Of a stretch of DNA of 36,986 nucleotides, positions 7,174 through 14,447 are shown one piece after another. The DNA lies in contig JAQTOI010000009.1 in NCBI GenBank assembly GCA_028713415.1, forward strand, positions 1-36,986, in the 5' to 3' direction. Under the pieces are notes generated by a model. That model did no database searches and had not been told where the DNA came from. It was given only the letters and a program-made list of their open reading frames with translations. This DNA is from Candidatus Omnitrophota bacterium. Lineage in GTDB: Bacteria > Omnitrophota > Gorgyraeia > Duberdicusellales > 4484-171. How positions within the stretch are numbered: the stretch's first letter is position 1; every line of letters starts with the position of its first letter. The position numbers and the translations under genes were made by a program.

Positions 7174-9348
7174 ATGCCAAAGAGAATTGATACAATTTTG
7201 TCTGAAGGCCTCGTCGAAAAAGGATTAATTTCTAAAGACGCGGCTGATCAGATTTTGAAAGAAGCGCAAAATAGTGACAAAAGTTTTAAAGAGCTTTTGC
7301 TGGGCCGCAAAATTCTTCCGGAGCATGATATTTTAATTATTCTGTCAGAAAAACTTCATTTACCGTTTATTGAACTAAAACAAACGACAATTGAGAAGTC
7401 CGCAATCGCAAGAAGCCCGTTTAAAATCTCCTCTTACTATAAATTCATGCCTGTGGTATTTAAAGACAGGGTTTTATCTATTGCTGTTGCTTATCCTTTG
7501 GATGTAAAAATACAGGATGAAATTATAACTCAACTGGGCTGTGATATTAGCGTTAACCTTGCATGTGAAAGCGATATATCGGATGCTCTGAAAAAATATT
7601 ACGGCCTTGGCGCTGAAACCATCCAGAGTATCAATGTTGCCGATAGCGATGAGAAGGGCTCCACTATCGCAAGCCTGCAGGAAAAAATAGAAGATATTGA
7701 AAAACTCGCTACGGACGCCTCCGTAATAAAGCTGGTGAACCAAATAATTTTGGAAGCATACCGCAAAAGAGCAACCGATATACATATTGAGCCTTACAGG
7801 AAAAATGTTTCTTTACGCTACCGCATTGACGGAGTGTTATATGACGCACATGTGCCTGCGGAAATTAAGAATTTTTTGAATGCCATTATTTCGCGTATCA
7901 AAATCATGTCTAATCTGAATATCGTGGAGCGCCGCTTGCCTCAGGACGGCAGGGCAGTCGTCAGAGTCCAGGAACAGGTTCTTGATTTGCGCATTTCAAC
8001 TATTCCTACACCTTTTGGTGAAAGCGTAGTTATCAGGATTCTGCCTACGCAGATGCTTTTTAGCTTAGAGAAATTAGGCCTGGCAAAGAATGAAGTGGAT
8101 ATTTTTGAGAAACTAATCTTAAAACCTCACGGTATTATTTTTGTAACCGGCCCCACAGGTAGCGGGAAAACGACCACGCTTTATACCTGCCTTTCTCGTA
8201 TTAATACCAAAGATCGCAAGATTATCACCATAGAGGACCCAATAGAATATGAAATGCCCGGCATTACTCAAATACAGGTTATGCCGGAAATCGGCCTTAC
8301 CTTTTCCACTGGGCTACGCAGCATGTTAAGGCATGACCCGGATGTTATAATGGTAGGGGAAGTGCGTGATCTAGAAACCGCCGAGATCGCTATACGTGTT
8401 TCGCTCACGGGCCACATAATATTTTCAACCTTGCACACCAATGATGCACCCAGCGGTATTGCCCGGCTCCTTGATATCGGCTTAGAACCCTATTTGCTCG
8501 CCTCGACGGTTGAGGCATTCGTTGCTCAAAGATTGATACGCGTTATTTGCCAGGATTGTAAATATGAAGATACCGCCGCTCCCTTAGAGCTTAAAACCAT
8601 GATAGCACACGATCTGGGCATATCGGTTGACGGCGTAAAGATATATCGCGGTAAGGGCTGTTCTGCGTGTAATTTTACCGGTTTCCTGGGACGCACCGCC
8701 ATATATGAAATTCTAGTGGTGAATGAAATTATAAAAAATCTTATTTTGAAAAAGGCCGCCGCTAATGATATTAAAAAAGTTGCAGTTTCCGGCGGCATGC
8801 ACACCTTACGTCAAAACGGCTGGAATAAAGTTATTTCAGGAGAAACTTCTCCCGAAGAAGTCATGAAGGTAACAACTCTCGAAGAAGTTAGCGGCGAAGG
8901 TGCTACTTTTGATAGCGCGCAAGCAAAACAAGATAAACAATCCTTTGACGTTCCTGTTGCGCAGCCTTCAAAAGGAAATGTTCCGGGGGCAAAAATCGCT
9001 GACAAACGGATTTATAACCGCCTGGATAGCAAAGTAAACTTACATTACACTTTGATAAAACCCGAGGATGCCATTGATAAGAAGGGTTTTGCGTTAGACC
9101 GTTACGGACAAACTGCTAATATTTCCGCGGGTGGCCTGTTATTTATTTCGGATGAAAAAATAGATATAGGCTCGATTATCGAGATGCATCTTGAGCTTCC
9201 CGATGGAAGCGAAAAGCCCATAGAGTGTTTAGCAAGGGTAGTCCGCATAGAAGAGATAGAGCCGGAACATAAGTATAACATCGCTGTTTGTTTTCTTGAT
9301 ATTACAGGCACGGAAAGAGGAAGGTTGAATAAGTTTGTGCAGAGGTAA
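7174..9348 (+). CDS. gspE: Type II secretion ATPase GspE with C-terminal PilZ domain
   Basis: 724 residues. Order: MshEN-like N-domain (about 1-150), linker, AAA+ secretion ATPase core with Walker A GPTGSGKT (about 326-333), Asp box ITIEDPIEYEMPG, Walker B region DPDVIMVGEVRD and His box STLHTNDA, then a zinc-binding pair CQDC (459-462) and CSAC (496-499). This part corresponds to a normal GspE/PilB of about 570 residues. The extra C-terminal 115-120 residues form a PilZ domain: RIYNR at 612-616 fits RxxxR and NISAGG at 649-654 fits (D/N)xSxxG, the c-di-GMP-binding signature. The ATPase would power pseudopilus assembly at the inner membrane; the fused sensor suggests direct control by c-di-GMP. 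It is followed by gspF after a 68-bp gap. Confidence 0.92.
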   Translation: MPKRIDTILSEGLVEKGLISKDAADQILKEAQNSDKSFKELLLGRKILPEHDILIILSEKLHLPFIELKQTTIEKSAIARSPFKISSYYKFMPVVFKDRVLSIAVAYPLDVKIQDEIITQLGCDISVNLACESDISDALKKYYGLGAETIQSINVADSDEKGSTIASLQEKIEDIEKLATDASVIKLVNQIILEAYRKRATDIHIEPYRKNVSLRYRIDGVLYDAHVPAEIKNFLNAIISRIKIMSNLNIVERRLPQDGRAVVRVQEQVLDLRISTIPTPFGESVVIRILPTQMLFSLEKLGLAKNEVDIFEKLILKPHGIIFVTGPTGSGKTTTLYTCLSRINTKDRKIITIEDPIEYEMPGITQIQVMPEIGLTFSTGLRSMLRHDPDVIMVGEVRDLETAEIAIRVSLTGHIIFSTLHTNDAPSGIARLLDIGLEPYLLASTVEAFVAQRLIRVICQDCKYEDTAAPLELKTMIAHDLGISVDGVKIYRGKGCSACNFTGFLGRTAIYEILVVNEIIKNLILKKAAANDIKKVAVSGGMHTLRQNGWNKVISGETSPEEVMKVTTLEEVSGEGATFDSAQAKQDKQSFDVPVAQPSKGNVPGAKIADKRIYNRLDSKVNLHYTLIKPEDAIDKKGFALDRYGQTANISAGGLLFISDEKIDIGSIIEMHLELPDGSEKPIECLARVVRIEEIEPEHKYNIAVCFLDITGTERGRLNKFVQR

Positions 9349-9350
9349 TA

Positions 9351-9368
9351 CCGCAAAAACGCAAAAAG
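9351..9368 (+). repeat. Two 9-nt CGCAAAAA words after gspE
   Basis: CCGCAAAAA and CGCAAAAAG follow the gspE stop directly. They use the same word as the 4255-4403 element. A GTGA...TCAC pairing (about 9369-9397) may be a remnant of an inverted half. The gap to gspF holds nothing else obvious, and gspF has no clear Shine-Dalgarno. Confidence 0.5.
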
Positions 9369-9416
9369 GTGAGATGAAAAAGTGGAAAAATATTCACGTA
9401 ATAACTAAACAATTAT

Positions 9417-10634
9417 ATGCCTATTTATAAATACCACGCTAAAAAAGGTCCGGAGGAGGTTGTCGAAGGTAATATTGAGGCTCATTCGCAGGATGAGGCT
9501 ATAGAGAAGTTAAGCCAGCAAGGGTATTTGCCATTACGCATCGAACAGCAGGAAGAGAAATCCACTTCAGTTAAGGTTGTCTCTAAACGCGAGATAGGCA
9601 GAGTCCGCGGCCGTGAAATTACCATTGTCAGCCGCCAATTAGCCAGCCTCCTGAAAGCAGGCGTTAGCATCCTTAATTCGTTAAGTATTATCGCAGAGCA
9701 GTCAGAAAATATACATTTGCGTAATTTGGTTTATTATATTTATAATGAGGTTCGTCAGGGTGCTACTTTTTCCCAGCCTCTGTCAGCATTTCCTAAGATA
9801 TTTTCTCCCCTATATGTCGCCATGGTGCGCACCGGTGAAGATAGCGGATCTCTGCCGGAGACTCTTCTGCGTATTGCCGAATATCGTTTCAAAGAGGAAG
9901 AAATGATGTCGCGTTTTCGCATGGCCATGGCTTACCCAATACTTATGGCAATTGTGGGTTTCGGGACGATAGTTTTTATGTTTGTCTTTGTGATGCCAAG
10001 GCTTATGCAAATTTACCTTGACGTGCGCCAAGACCTGCCGGTACCGACAAAAATTTTGCTTGGTATTACTAAAGCAGTAAAACAATGGGGAGGGTGGTTA
10101 GCTATTGGTGCCGTTATTGTCATCCTGCTTCTCAGGCGCCAAGCTAAGACTAAAAGCGTAAGGCTGCATTTGAGCCAATTAAAACTGCGCTTGCCTGTTT
10201 TCGGGGAGTTTGCTCTGAAGCAGGAACTTGCGCGTTTTTGCCTTACCTTAGAGCTTTTGATACACAGCGGCATCCCTATACTGCGCGCCATAGAGATAGC
10301 GATACCTGTTTTAAGTAACGAAGTCATCAAAGAGCAATTAAGAAGCAGCCACAAAGCCCTTGAAGCAGGTGGATCGTTTGGCAGGAGCCTGAAAGAATCC
10401 AAGGTTTTCCCGCTTTTTATGAGCAACCTCCTTATTGTGGGTGAGGAATCCGGCAAGCTTTCTGATAGTTTAAAGGAAATAGGTTCTTCCTATGAACGCG
10501 ATACTGAAGAAGCTTTGAAGGTGTTTGCGACACTGCTTGAACCCCTTATGATTTTAGTGATGGGTTTGATTGTCGGTTTTATCGTAATGGCGATGTTGTT
10601 GCCGATTTTCGAAATTAATCTGCTGGCAACCTAA
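9417..10634 (+). CDS. gspF: Type II secretion inner-membrane platform protein GspF
   Basis: 405 residues, the usual GspF/PilC length. It starts with the conserved MPIYKYHAKK element and has two T2SSF helical domains: one around 70-190 (SRQLASLLKAGVSILNSL... MVRTGEDSGSLPETL) and a second around 270-390 (ELARFCLTLELLIHSGIPILRAIE... IVGEESGKLSDSL). Hydrophobic segments follow each domain (about 168-192, 220-240 and 375-400). GspF sits in the inner membrane and links the GspE motor to the growing pseudopilus. The neighbours agree with this role: gspE upstream, pseudopilins downstream, with a protease gene between. Confidence 0.93.
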   Translation: MPIYKYHAKKGPEEVVEGNIEAHSQDEAIEKLSQQGYLPLRIEQQEEKSTSVKVVSKREIGRVRGREITIVSRQLASLLKAGVSILNSLSIIAEQSENIHLRNLVYYIYNEVRQGATFSQPLSAFPKIFSPLYVAMVRTGEDSGSLPETLLRIAEYRFKEEEMMSRFRMAMAYPILMAIVGFGTIVFMFVFVMPRLMQIYLDVRQDLPVPTKILLGITKAVKQWGGWLAIGAVIVILLLRRQAKTKSVRLHLSQLKLRLPVFGEFALKQELARFCLTLELLIHSGIPILRAIEIAIPVLSNEVIKEQLRSSHKALEAGGSFGRSLKESKVFPLFMSNLLIVGEESGKLSDSLKEIGSSYERDTEEALKVFATLLEPLMILVMGLIVGFIVMAMLLPIFEINLLAT

Positions 10635-10647
10635 CGGAAACACGGCC

Positions 10648-10696
10648 CTTCGACTATGCTTAGGGTCGTCCTGAACGAGTGAAGCGAGCCGAAGGA
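10648..10696. repeat. GC-rich REP-like palindrome, CCTTCG...CGAAGG type
   Basis: Terminal CCTTCG (10648-10653) pairs with CGAAGG (10691-10696), with a second partly complementary core (AGGGTCGTCCT and following). It lies in the 180-bp gap after gspF. Its arms resemble the CTTCGACT...CGAAGG extragenic palindromes found in many environmental genomes (from memory). No gene or T-run terminator is seen. Confidence 0.65.
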
Positions 10697-10713
10697 CGAA
10701 TTACCAAGAATAC

Positions 10714-10753
10714 CTGCCCGCTCTGTCTAGCGATAGCGAGGCCTCAGGCAGGA
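10714..10753. repeat. Second GC-rich palindrome after gspF, CCTGCC...GGCAGG
   Basis: CCTGCC (10714-10719) pairs with GGCAGG (10748-10753), enclosing a repeated TAGCGA/TAGCGA core. It follows the first palindrome by 17 bp and resembles the palindrome inside the gspI-like gene at 12341-12383 (shared GGCAGG ends). Confidence 0.6.
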
Positions 10754-10815
10754 AGATCGAACTGCCACGAATGTAAGGAATAGTAAAACTCCCGTGATAT
10801 TTACCATTGAAACTG

Positions 10816-11682
10816 ATGCATAAGGCAAAGCTATTAAATTTATTCTTTATCGCTATTATTCTTTTCTGTGTAGAGGTGCGCAACAGCGCTGCGGCCGATT
10901 GGAGAGAGCTGGGCAGCGATCATTTTATAATATACTACAGTGGAGATGATAAACTTGCCGATGATGTCGCAAAACGTGCGGAGGCTTATTACAAAGATAT
11001 TGCGATTATGCTGGGGTACCCGCGTTATTCTGAATTCTGGACTTGGGAAAAAAGGGTTAAAATTTATATTTATCCCGACAAAGAATCTTTTTTGCGCTCC
11101 AGCGGCCAACCAGCCTGGTCAGAGGGGATTGCTGATTATAAGCTGAAGCAGATAATAAGTTACGCCTGGAGCAAGGGTTTTACGGAGTCCCTTTTGCCGC
11201 ATGAAATGGCGCATTTAATTTTCAGGGATTTTGTTGGTTTTCGCGGTGTCGTGCCCTTATGGCTTGATGAAGGTGTGGCGCAGTGGGCGGAAGAGCAAAA
11301 GCGAGACCATATAAAAGCAATGGCCCGGCATCTTTATGAAACGGATGCGATATTGTCGTTGTCTGACATGATGAGGGTGGATATTGGAAACCTTAGAGAA
11401 GCAGCCAAAGTTTATATTCGTTCTACGCGCATAAAATCCGGAGAACCCGGCGTGTTATTTATCAGCGGCGATCAGCTGGTTTCTACATATTATTTACAAT
11501 CCGTTTCTCTGGTGGGTTTTTTAATAGAAAAATACGGTTCCAGCAGCTTTGCTGATTTCTGCCGGCAATTGCGCGATGGAAAACATTTAGAAGAGGCTTT
11601 GCGTTTTGCTTACCCAACGCATCTGCGCAGCCTCGATGATTTAGAAACGGAATGGCGTAAGTATCTGGAAAAAGGAGAATAA
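10816..11682 (+). CDS. Exported peptidase MA-like zinc metalloprotease
   Basis: 288 residues from ATG 10816 (a TTG at 10807 would add three). An N-terminal signal peptide (about 1-26, LLNLFFIAIILFCVEV then SAAA) predicts export. The zinc site is clear: HEMAH at 129-133 gives two histidines and the catalytic Glu130, and Glu152 in WLDEGVAQW is a fitting third ligand, the gluzincin arrangement of peptidase-MA-like proteins. An N-terminal 'SDHFIIYYSGDD...A...AEAYYKDIAIMLGY' stretch is also typical of that family. Placed between gspF and gspG, it may be a secreted substrate or process a component at the envelope. No close Shine-Dalgarno. Function of the family members is mostly unproven. Confidence 0.82.
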   Translation: MHKAKLLNLFFIAIILFCVEVRNSAAADWRELGSDHFIIYYSGDDKLADDVAKRAEAYYKDIAIMLGYPRYSEFWTWEKRVKIYIYPDKESFLRSSGQPAWSEGIADYKLKQIISYAWSKGFTESLLPHEMAHLIFRDFVGFRGVVPLWLDEGVAQWAEEQKRDHIKAMARHLYETDAILSLSDMMRVDIGNLREAAKVYIRSTRIKSGEPGVLFISGDQLVSTYYLQSVSLVGFLIEKYGSSSFADFCRQLRDGKHLEEALRFAYPTHLRSLDDLETEWRKYLEKGE

Positions 11683-11708
11683 AGAATTATTTGATAGTAA
11701 AAAAATAA

Positions 11709-11825
11709 CAAATTCCAAGCACCAAATTACAAACAATATCCAAATTCCAAGCGCCAAATGACCAAAATATATTTTTCGGACATTGTTATTTCAGGTATTG
11801 GAATTTATTTGTAATTTGTAATTTA
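11709..11825. repeat. Inverted 7-nt word array (CAAATTC type) before gspG
   Basis: Left half 11709-11768 is an exact 7-nt rhythm of words: CAAATTC, CAAGCAC, CAAATTA, CAAACAA, then TATC, then CAAATTC, CAAGCGC, CAAATGA, CCAAAAT. The right half (11797-11825) read on the other strand again gives CAAATTA and CAAATAA words, and can pair with the left half. It fills most of the 161-bp gap and ends just before the strong gspG ribosome-binding site. Confidence 0.78.
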
Positions 11826-11843
11826 TTTTCACAAGGAGGTAAA

Positions 11844-12257
11844 ATGATTTTTAGTAGAAAAATGAAGGCATTCACTCTTATTGAACTGATGCTGGTTGTC
11901 ATTATCATCGGGGCTCTGGCAGCAATGGTTCTGCCGCGTTTTGCCGGGAGAGGCGAACAGGCTCGTATCGGAGTTGCGCGTGCCGATATAGAGGCGCATA
12001 TACCCACAGCACTGAAACTCTACGATTTAGATAACGGCGGTTTTCCATCAAGCGAAGAGGGCCTTAACGCATTACTGAATAAACCGGCTTCAGCTTCCGG
12101 CTGGCATGGCCCGTATTTGGAGAAAAAAGCTATTGATCCCTGGGGTAGAGAATATAAATACAAGAGCCCGGGGGATCACAAAATTGATTATGATATTTAT
12201 TCTGTCGGCAAAGACGGGCAAGAGGGCACGGCAGATGACGTCAAGAATTGGGAATAA
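11844..12257 (+). CDS. gspG: Major pseudopilin GspG
   Basis: 137 residues with a short basic leader MIFSRKMKA and the prepilin signature FTLIELMLVVIIIGALAAMVLPRF. The residue before the cleavage site is Ala rather than the common Gly. The C-terminal half has the GspG layout: 'YLEKKAIDPWGREYKYKSPG' and an ending 'SVGKDGQEGTADDVKNW' that corresponds to the conserved calcium-binding loop of GspG. It is the main subunit of the periplasmic pseudopilus. A near-perfect Shine-Dalgarno (AAGGAGGT, 11834-11841) precedes the ATG; an internal ATG at 11862 (MKAFTLIE) would give a 3-residue leader. This strong site fits the high expression expected of a major subunit. Confidence 0.93.
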   Translation: MIFSRKMKAFTLIELMLVVIIIGALAAMVLPRFAGRGEQARIGVARADIEAHIPTALKLYDLDNGGFPSSEEGLNALLNKPASASGWHGPYLEKKAIDPWGREYKYKSPGDHKIDYDIYSVGKDGQEGTADDVKNWE

Positions 12258-12777
12258 ATTCAGAGGTCAGAGGTCAGAAGTCAGAAGTCAGAAAAATCTG
12301 TTCTCTGCCTTTCCGCCTTTAGCCAGCGACCTTGCCGCTAGGCAGGCGAGACCTCGCCGCGAAGCGGCGGGCTGTCGTCTGCCTTCTGGTTTTACTTTGG
12401 TTGAGGTAATGGTTGCCACGGCGGCTCTGGCCTTTAGCGCAGCGCTTATTTATCGAGCTTTCTTTATTTGTGCAGATTCGTTTAACTATTACCTAAGTTA
12501 TTTGTCTATCAGCCCGCGTTCGGATGAAATGTTGTGGCAAGCGCAAGATAACCTGTCTAAATTCGGCCAGCTTAGGGACATGGATAGCTCTGGTGAGGCT
12601 GTCATTAACAATAGGCGTTTTAGCTGGGAGTTGTCTTATGCGTTTGTGGATGAGATAGAAAATTCCCAGTTATACAGGATAGATTTAGTTACTTTATGGC
12701 AGGCGGGAACAAGGCATATTGAGCAGCCGAGAATAGCCTATGTGTTATTTAAAAAAAGAACAGAAAGCGTCCAGTAA
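12235..12777 (+). CDS. gspI: Minor pseudopilin, GspI-like, with repeat-derived N terminus
   Basis: The mature part starts at SGFTLVEVMVATAALAFSAALIYRAFF (Gly before the cleavage point, Glu5 present) and runs for about 126 residues, the GspI size. It is an inner-membrane-anchored pseudopilus tip subunit. The start is a problem: in frame there is no ATG, GTG or TTG between 12241 and the prepilin motif at 12388. The nearest ATG is 12235, overlapping gspG by 23 bp, which gives a leader of about 51 residues encoded by a heptamer array (12260-12294) and a GC-rich palindrome (12341-12383). Either an unusually long leader, a non-standard start, or loss of the original start is possible. The gene overlaps the 5' end of the next frame, so coupling with gspJ is likely. 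Confidence 0.72.
   Translation: MTSRIGNKFRGQRSEVRSQKNLFSAFPPLASDLAARQARPRREAAGCRLPSGFTLVEVMVATAALAFSAALIYRAFFICADSFNYYLSYLSISPRSDEMLWQAQDNLSKFGQLRDMDSSGEAVINNRRFSWELSYAFVDEIENSQLYRIDLVTLWQAGTRHIEQPRIAYVLFKKRTESVQ
12260..12294 (+). repeat. Five tandem 7-nt words (TCAGAGG/TCAGAAG)
   Basis: TCAGAGG twice, TCAGAAG twice and TCAGAAA once, head to tail, directly after the gspG stop codon. A possible complementary CTGTTCTCTG lies just downstream (about 12298-12307). Because the unit is 7 nt, it cycles through all reading frames and happens to leave the gspI frame open. Confidence 0.82.
12341..12383. repeat. GC-rich palindrome inside the gspI-like leader
   Basis: GGCAGGCGA (from 12341) pairs with TCGTCTGCC (to 12383), with an inner perfect CGCCGC-GAA-GCGGCG hairpin (12354-12368). 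It sits 4 bp before the glycine codon of the prepilin cleavage site and shares GGCAGG ends with the palindrome at 10714-10753. Confidence 0.7.
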
Positions 12778-12838
12778 AGATCATGGGGGTGTGCTTATCG
12801 GCTACAATAGCCTTTTTTATTCTTTACGTAGTTCTAAA

Positions 12839-13411
12839 GTGCGCATTAAATCTTTCACGCTCATTGAGTTAGTTATCGTAGTGGCTCTTGCTGCAGTCGT
12901 GAGCCTGGCAATATACAGAACGTTTGCAAGCGGCCTTAACATATGGAAGAAAACACGCGTGACGCCTCCGCAGGAGGAGACAGCATTCTTTTTTGAAAAG
13001 TTCACCGCGGAAGCACGCAATAGTTTAAAATTTACCGGCATAAATTTTTCTGGAGAAAAAGATAGAGTTGAGTTTCCTACTCTCGTAGAAAGCCGGATAT
13101 TGGGAAAAACAGTAGGCAAAATTGCTTACATTTACGATGAAGGCCGGCATATTTTGCGCAAAAAGCAGTATGATTATTCTCAAAGTTACCTAGGCGGAGA
13201 AGGCTCAAGCTACGATGCGTTAACTAATGTTAGCTCATTTCATTTTACTTATTATTTTTTTGATGAACATAAAAATGAGTATGTCTGGATGGATGAATGC
13301 GTTCAAAATAAAATCCCGATAGCAATTCATATGGAATTTGAACTCAGCAGTCCTGAAGGGCTTACTTTTAATTTTTCTAAAACAATCAGGATTCCAGTGG
13401 AAAGTTATTAA
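12839..13411 (+). CDS. gspJ: Minor pseudopilin, GspJ-like
   Basis: A prepilin with mature N terminus FTLIELVIVVALAAVVSLAIYRTF followed by about 165 residues including 'FFEKFTAEARNSLKFTGINFSG', a layout typical of GspJ. The residue before the cleavage site is Ser. Three starts are possible: ATG 12740 (39-residue leader, overlapping gspI by 38 bp), GTG 12791 and GTG 12839. I chose 12839 because MRIKS gives the 5-residue basic leader usual in pseudopilins; none of the three has a good Shine-Dalgarno. GspJ is part of the tip complex with GspI and GspK, and those genes flank it. No GspH-like gene is seen. Confidence 0.8.
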   Translation: MRIKSFTLIELVIVVALAAVVSLAIYRTFASGLNIWKKTRVTPPQEETAFFFEKFTAEARNSLKFTGINFSGEKDRVEFPTLVESRILGKTVGKIAYIYDEGRHILRKKQYDYSQSYLGGEGSSYDALTNVSSFHFTYYFFDEHKNEYVWMDECVQNKIPIAIHMEFELSSPEGLTFNFSKTIRIPVESY

Positions 13412-13419
13412 GGAAGAAA

Positions 13420-14421
13420 ATGCGTCCACGCGCAAGTATTTTAATTATAGTTCTCTGGTCAGTTTTTTTACTGACGATTTTTGCAGTGGTTTTAAGTTAT
13501 GGCGTGCGCCAGAAACTTGAAGTGATAAAACGAATAGATTCACGAAGCAACTTGCGCTATCTCAATGAGGCCTGCATAGAGAAGACCATCTTCGACATAA
13601 AACGTGTGCAAAAAAAAGAATATTTCGTTTTCAAAAATTCTACCCCATCAGAAAACGGAAATCCTTTAATGACAGAGGTAGATATTATAGATGATAAACC
13701 CGGGGGAAACGCGCATTCATTTGAGCTTAGATCATCGATATATACCTCGCGCGTTAGTGTATTTGACGAAGCTAGGAAGCTAAATATCAATATGGCGAGC
13801 CTACCTGTCATGGAGCGGCTTTTTATGATTGTCTTAGGTTTCGACAAGATTGAGGCGTCTGAGCTGGCGGCATCCATTGTTGACTGGAGAGACACTGATA
13901 GCCTTCTAACCTTGCCTTTGGGCAGCGCAGAAGACTCTTATTACCGTAACTTTCCTTATTCTTACGAAGCTAAAGATGGGCCATTTGAAGCTTTAGAAGA
14001 ACTTCTTTTGGTGAAAGGTGTTACGCGCGAAGTATTTGAAAAGCTTAATAATTATATTACAATCTATGGTGATGGCAAAATTAACATTAATACCGCTCCC
14101 GAGGAAGTGCTTAATGCTGTCGGGTTTTCTAGCGATATGGTTTCAAAAATTATTGCATTGCGCCAGGGAGACGACGGTATACCAGGTACTGCCGACGATA
14201 TTGTTATTGATGCGCCGGGAAATTTGCAATCTTTGATGCAGGGTCGTTTCAAACTAGGCGAAGCTAACTTACAACAATTAGAACTTTTAGCCGATGCTTT
14301 CACCGTTACAACATCTTATTTTACTATCAAAGCTTCAGGGTTGCGCGCTGGAGGAAGCGCGCAAGCGCAGACAGTTTGCGTAGTTGACAGAATGGGTAAT
14401 ATTTTGCGTTGGATTGAATAA
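13420..14421 (+). CDS. gspK: Minor pseudopilin GspK
   Basis: 333 residues. N terminus MRPRASILIIVLWSVFLLTIFAVVLSYGVRQ matches GspK, which starts with a hydrophobic helix lacking the usual Glu5. Further GspK hallmarks are 'LNINMASLPVMERL', 'ELAASIVDWRDTD' and 'YGDGKININTAPEEVLNAVG' (about 216-235), the two helix-hairpin-helix-like alpha domains. 'DGIPGTADDIV' resembles the Ca-binding loop of pseudopilins. It caps the pseudopilus tip. ATG 13420 has AAGGAAG upstream and the gene follows gspJ after 8 bp. Confidence 0.9.
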   Translation: MRPRASILIIVLWSVFLLTIFAVVLSYGVRQKLEVIKRIDSRSNLRYLNEACIEKTIFDIKRVQKKEYFVFKNSTPSENGNPLMTEVDIIDDKPGGNAHSFELRSSIYTSRVSVFDEARKLNINMASLPVMERLFMIVLGFDKIEASELAASIVDWRDTDSLLTLPLGSAEDSYYRNFPYSYEAKDGPFEALEELLLVKGVTREVFEKLNNYITIYGDGKININTAPEEVLNAVGFSSDMVSKIIALRQGDDGIPGTADDIVIDAPGNLQSLMQGRFKLGEANLQQLELLADAFTVTTSYFTIKASGLRAGGSAQAQTVCVVDRMGNILRWIE

Positions 14422-14447
14422 CAAAAGGGTTTTTAAGAGCGGTTATT

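Noticed and set aside
10807-10815. TTG start for the peptidase MA-like protein
   Set aside because: Adds three residues before an ATG that already begins a good signal peptide; not excluded, but less likely.
11709-11825. CRISPR array, because of regularly spaced similar words
   Set aside because: The words are 7 nt with no spacers, and no cas gene is present. The same is true of the other word arrays.
12106-12234. Start of the gspI-like gene at ATG 12106
   Set aside because: It would place over 90 residues of out-of-frame gspG sequence before the prepilin motif.
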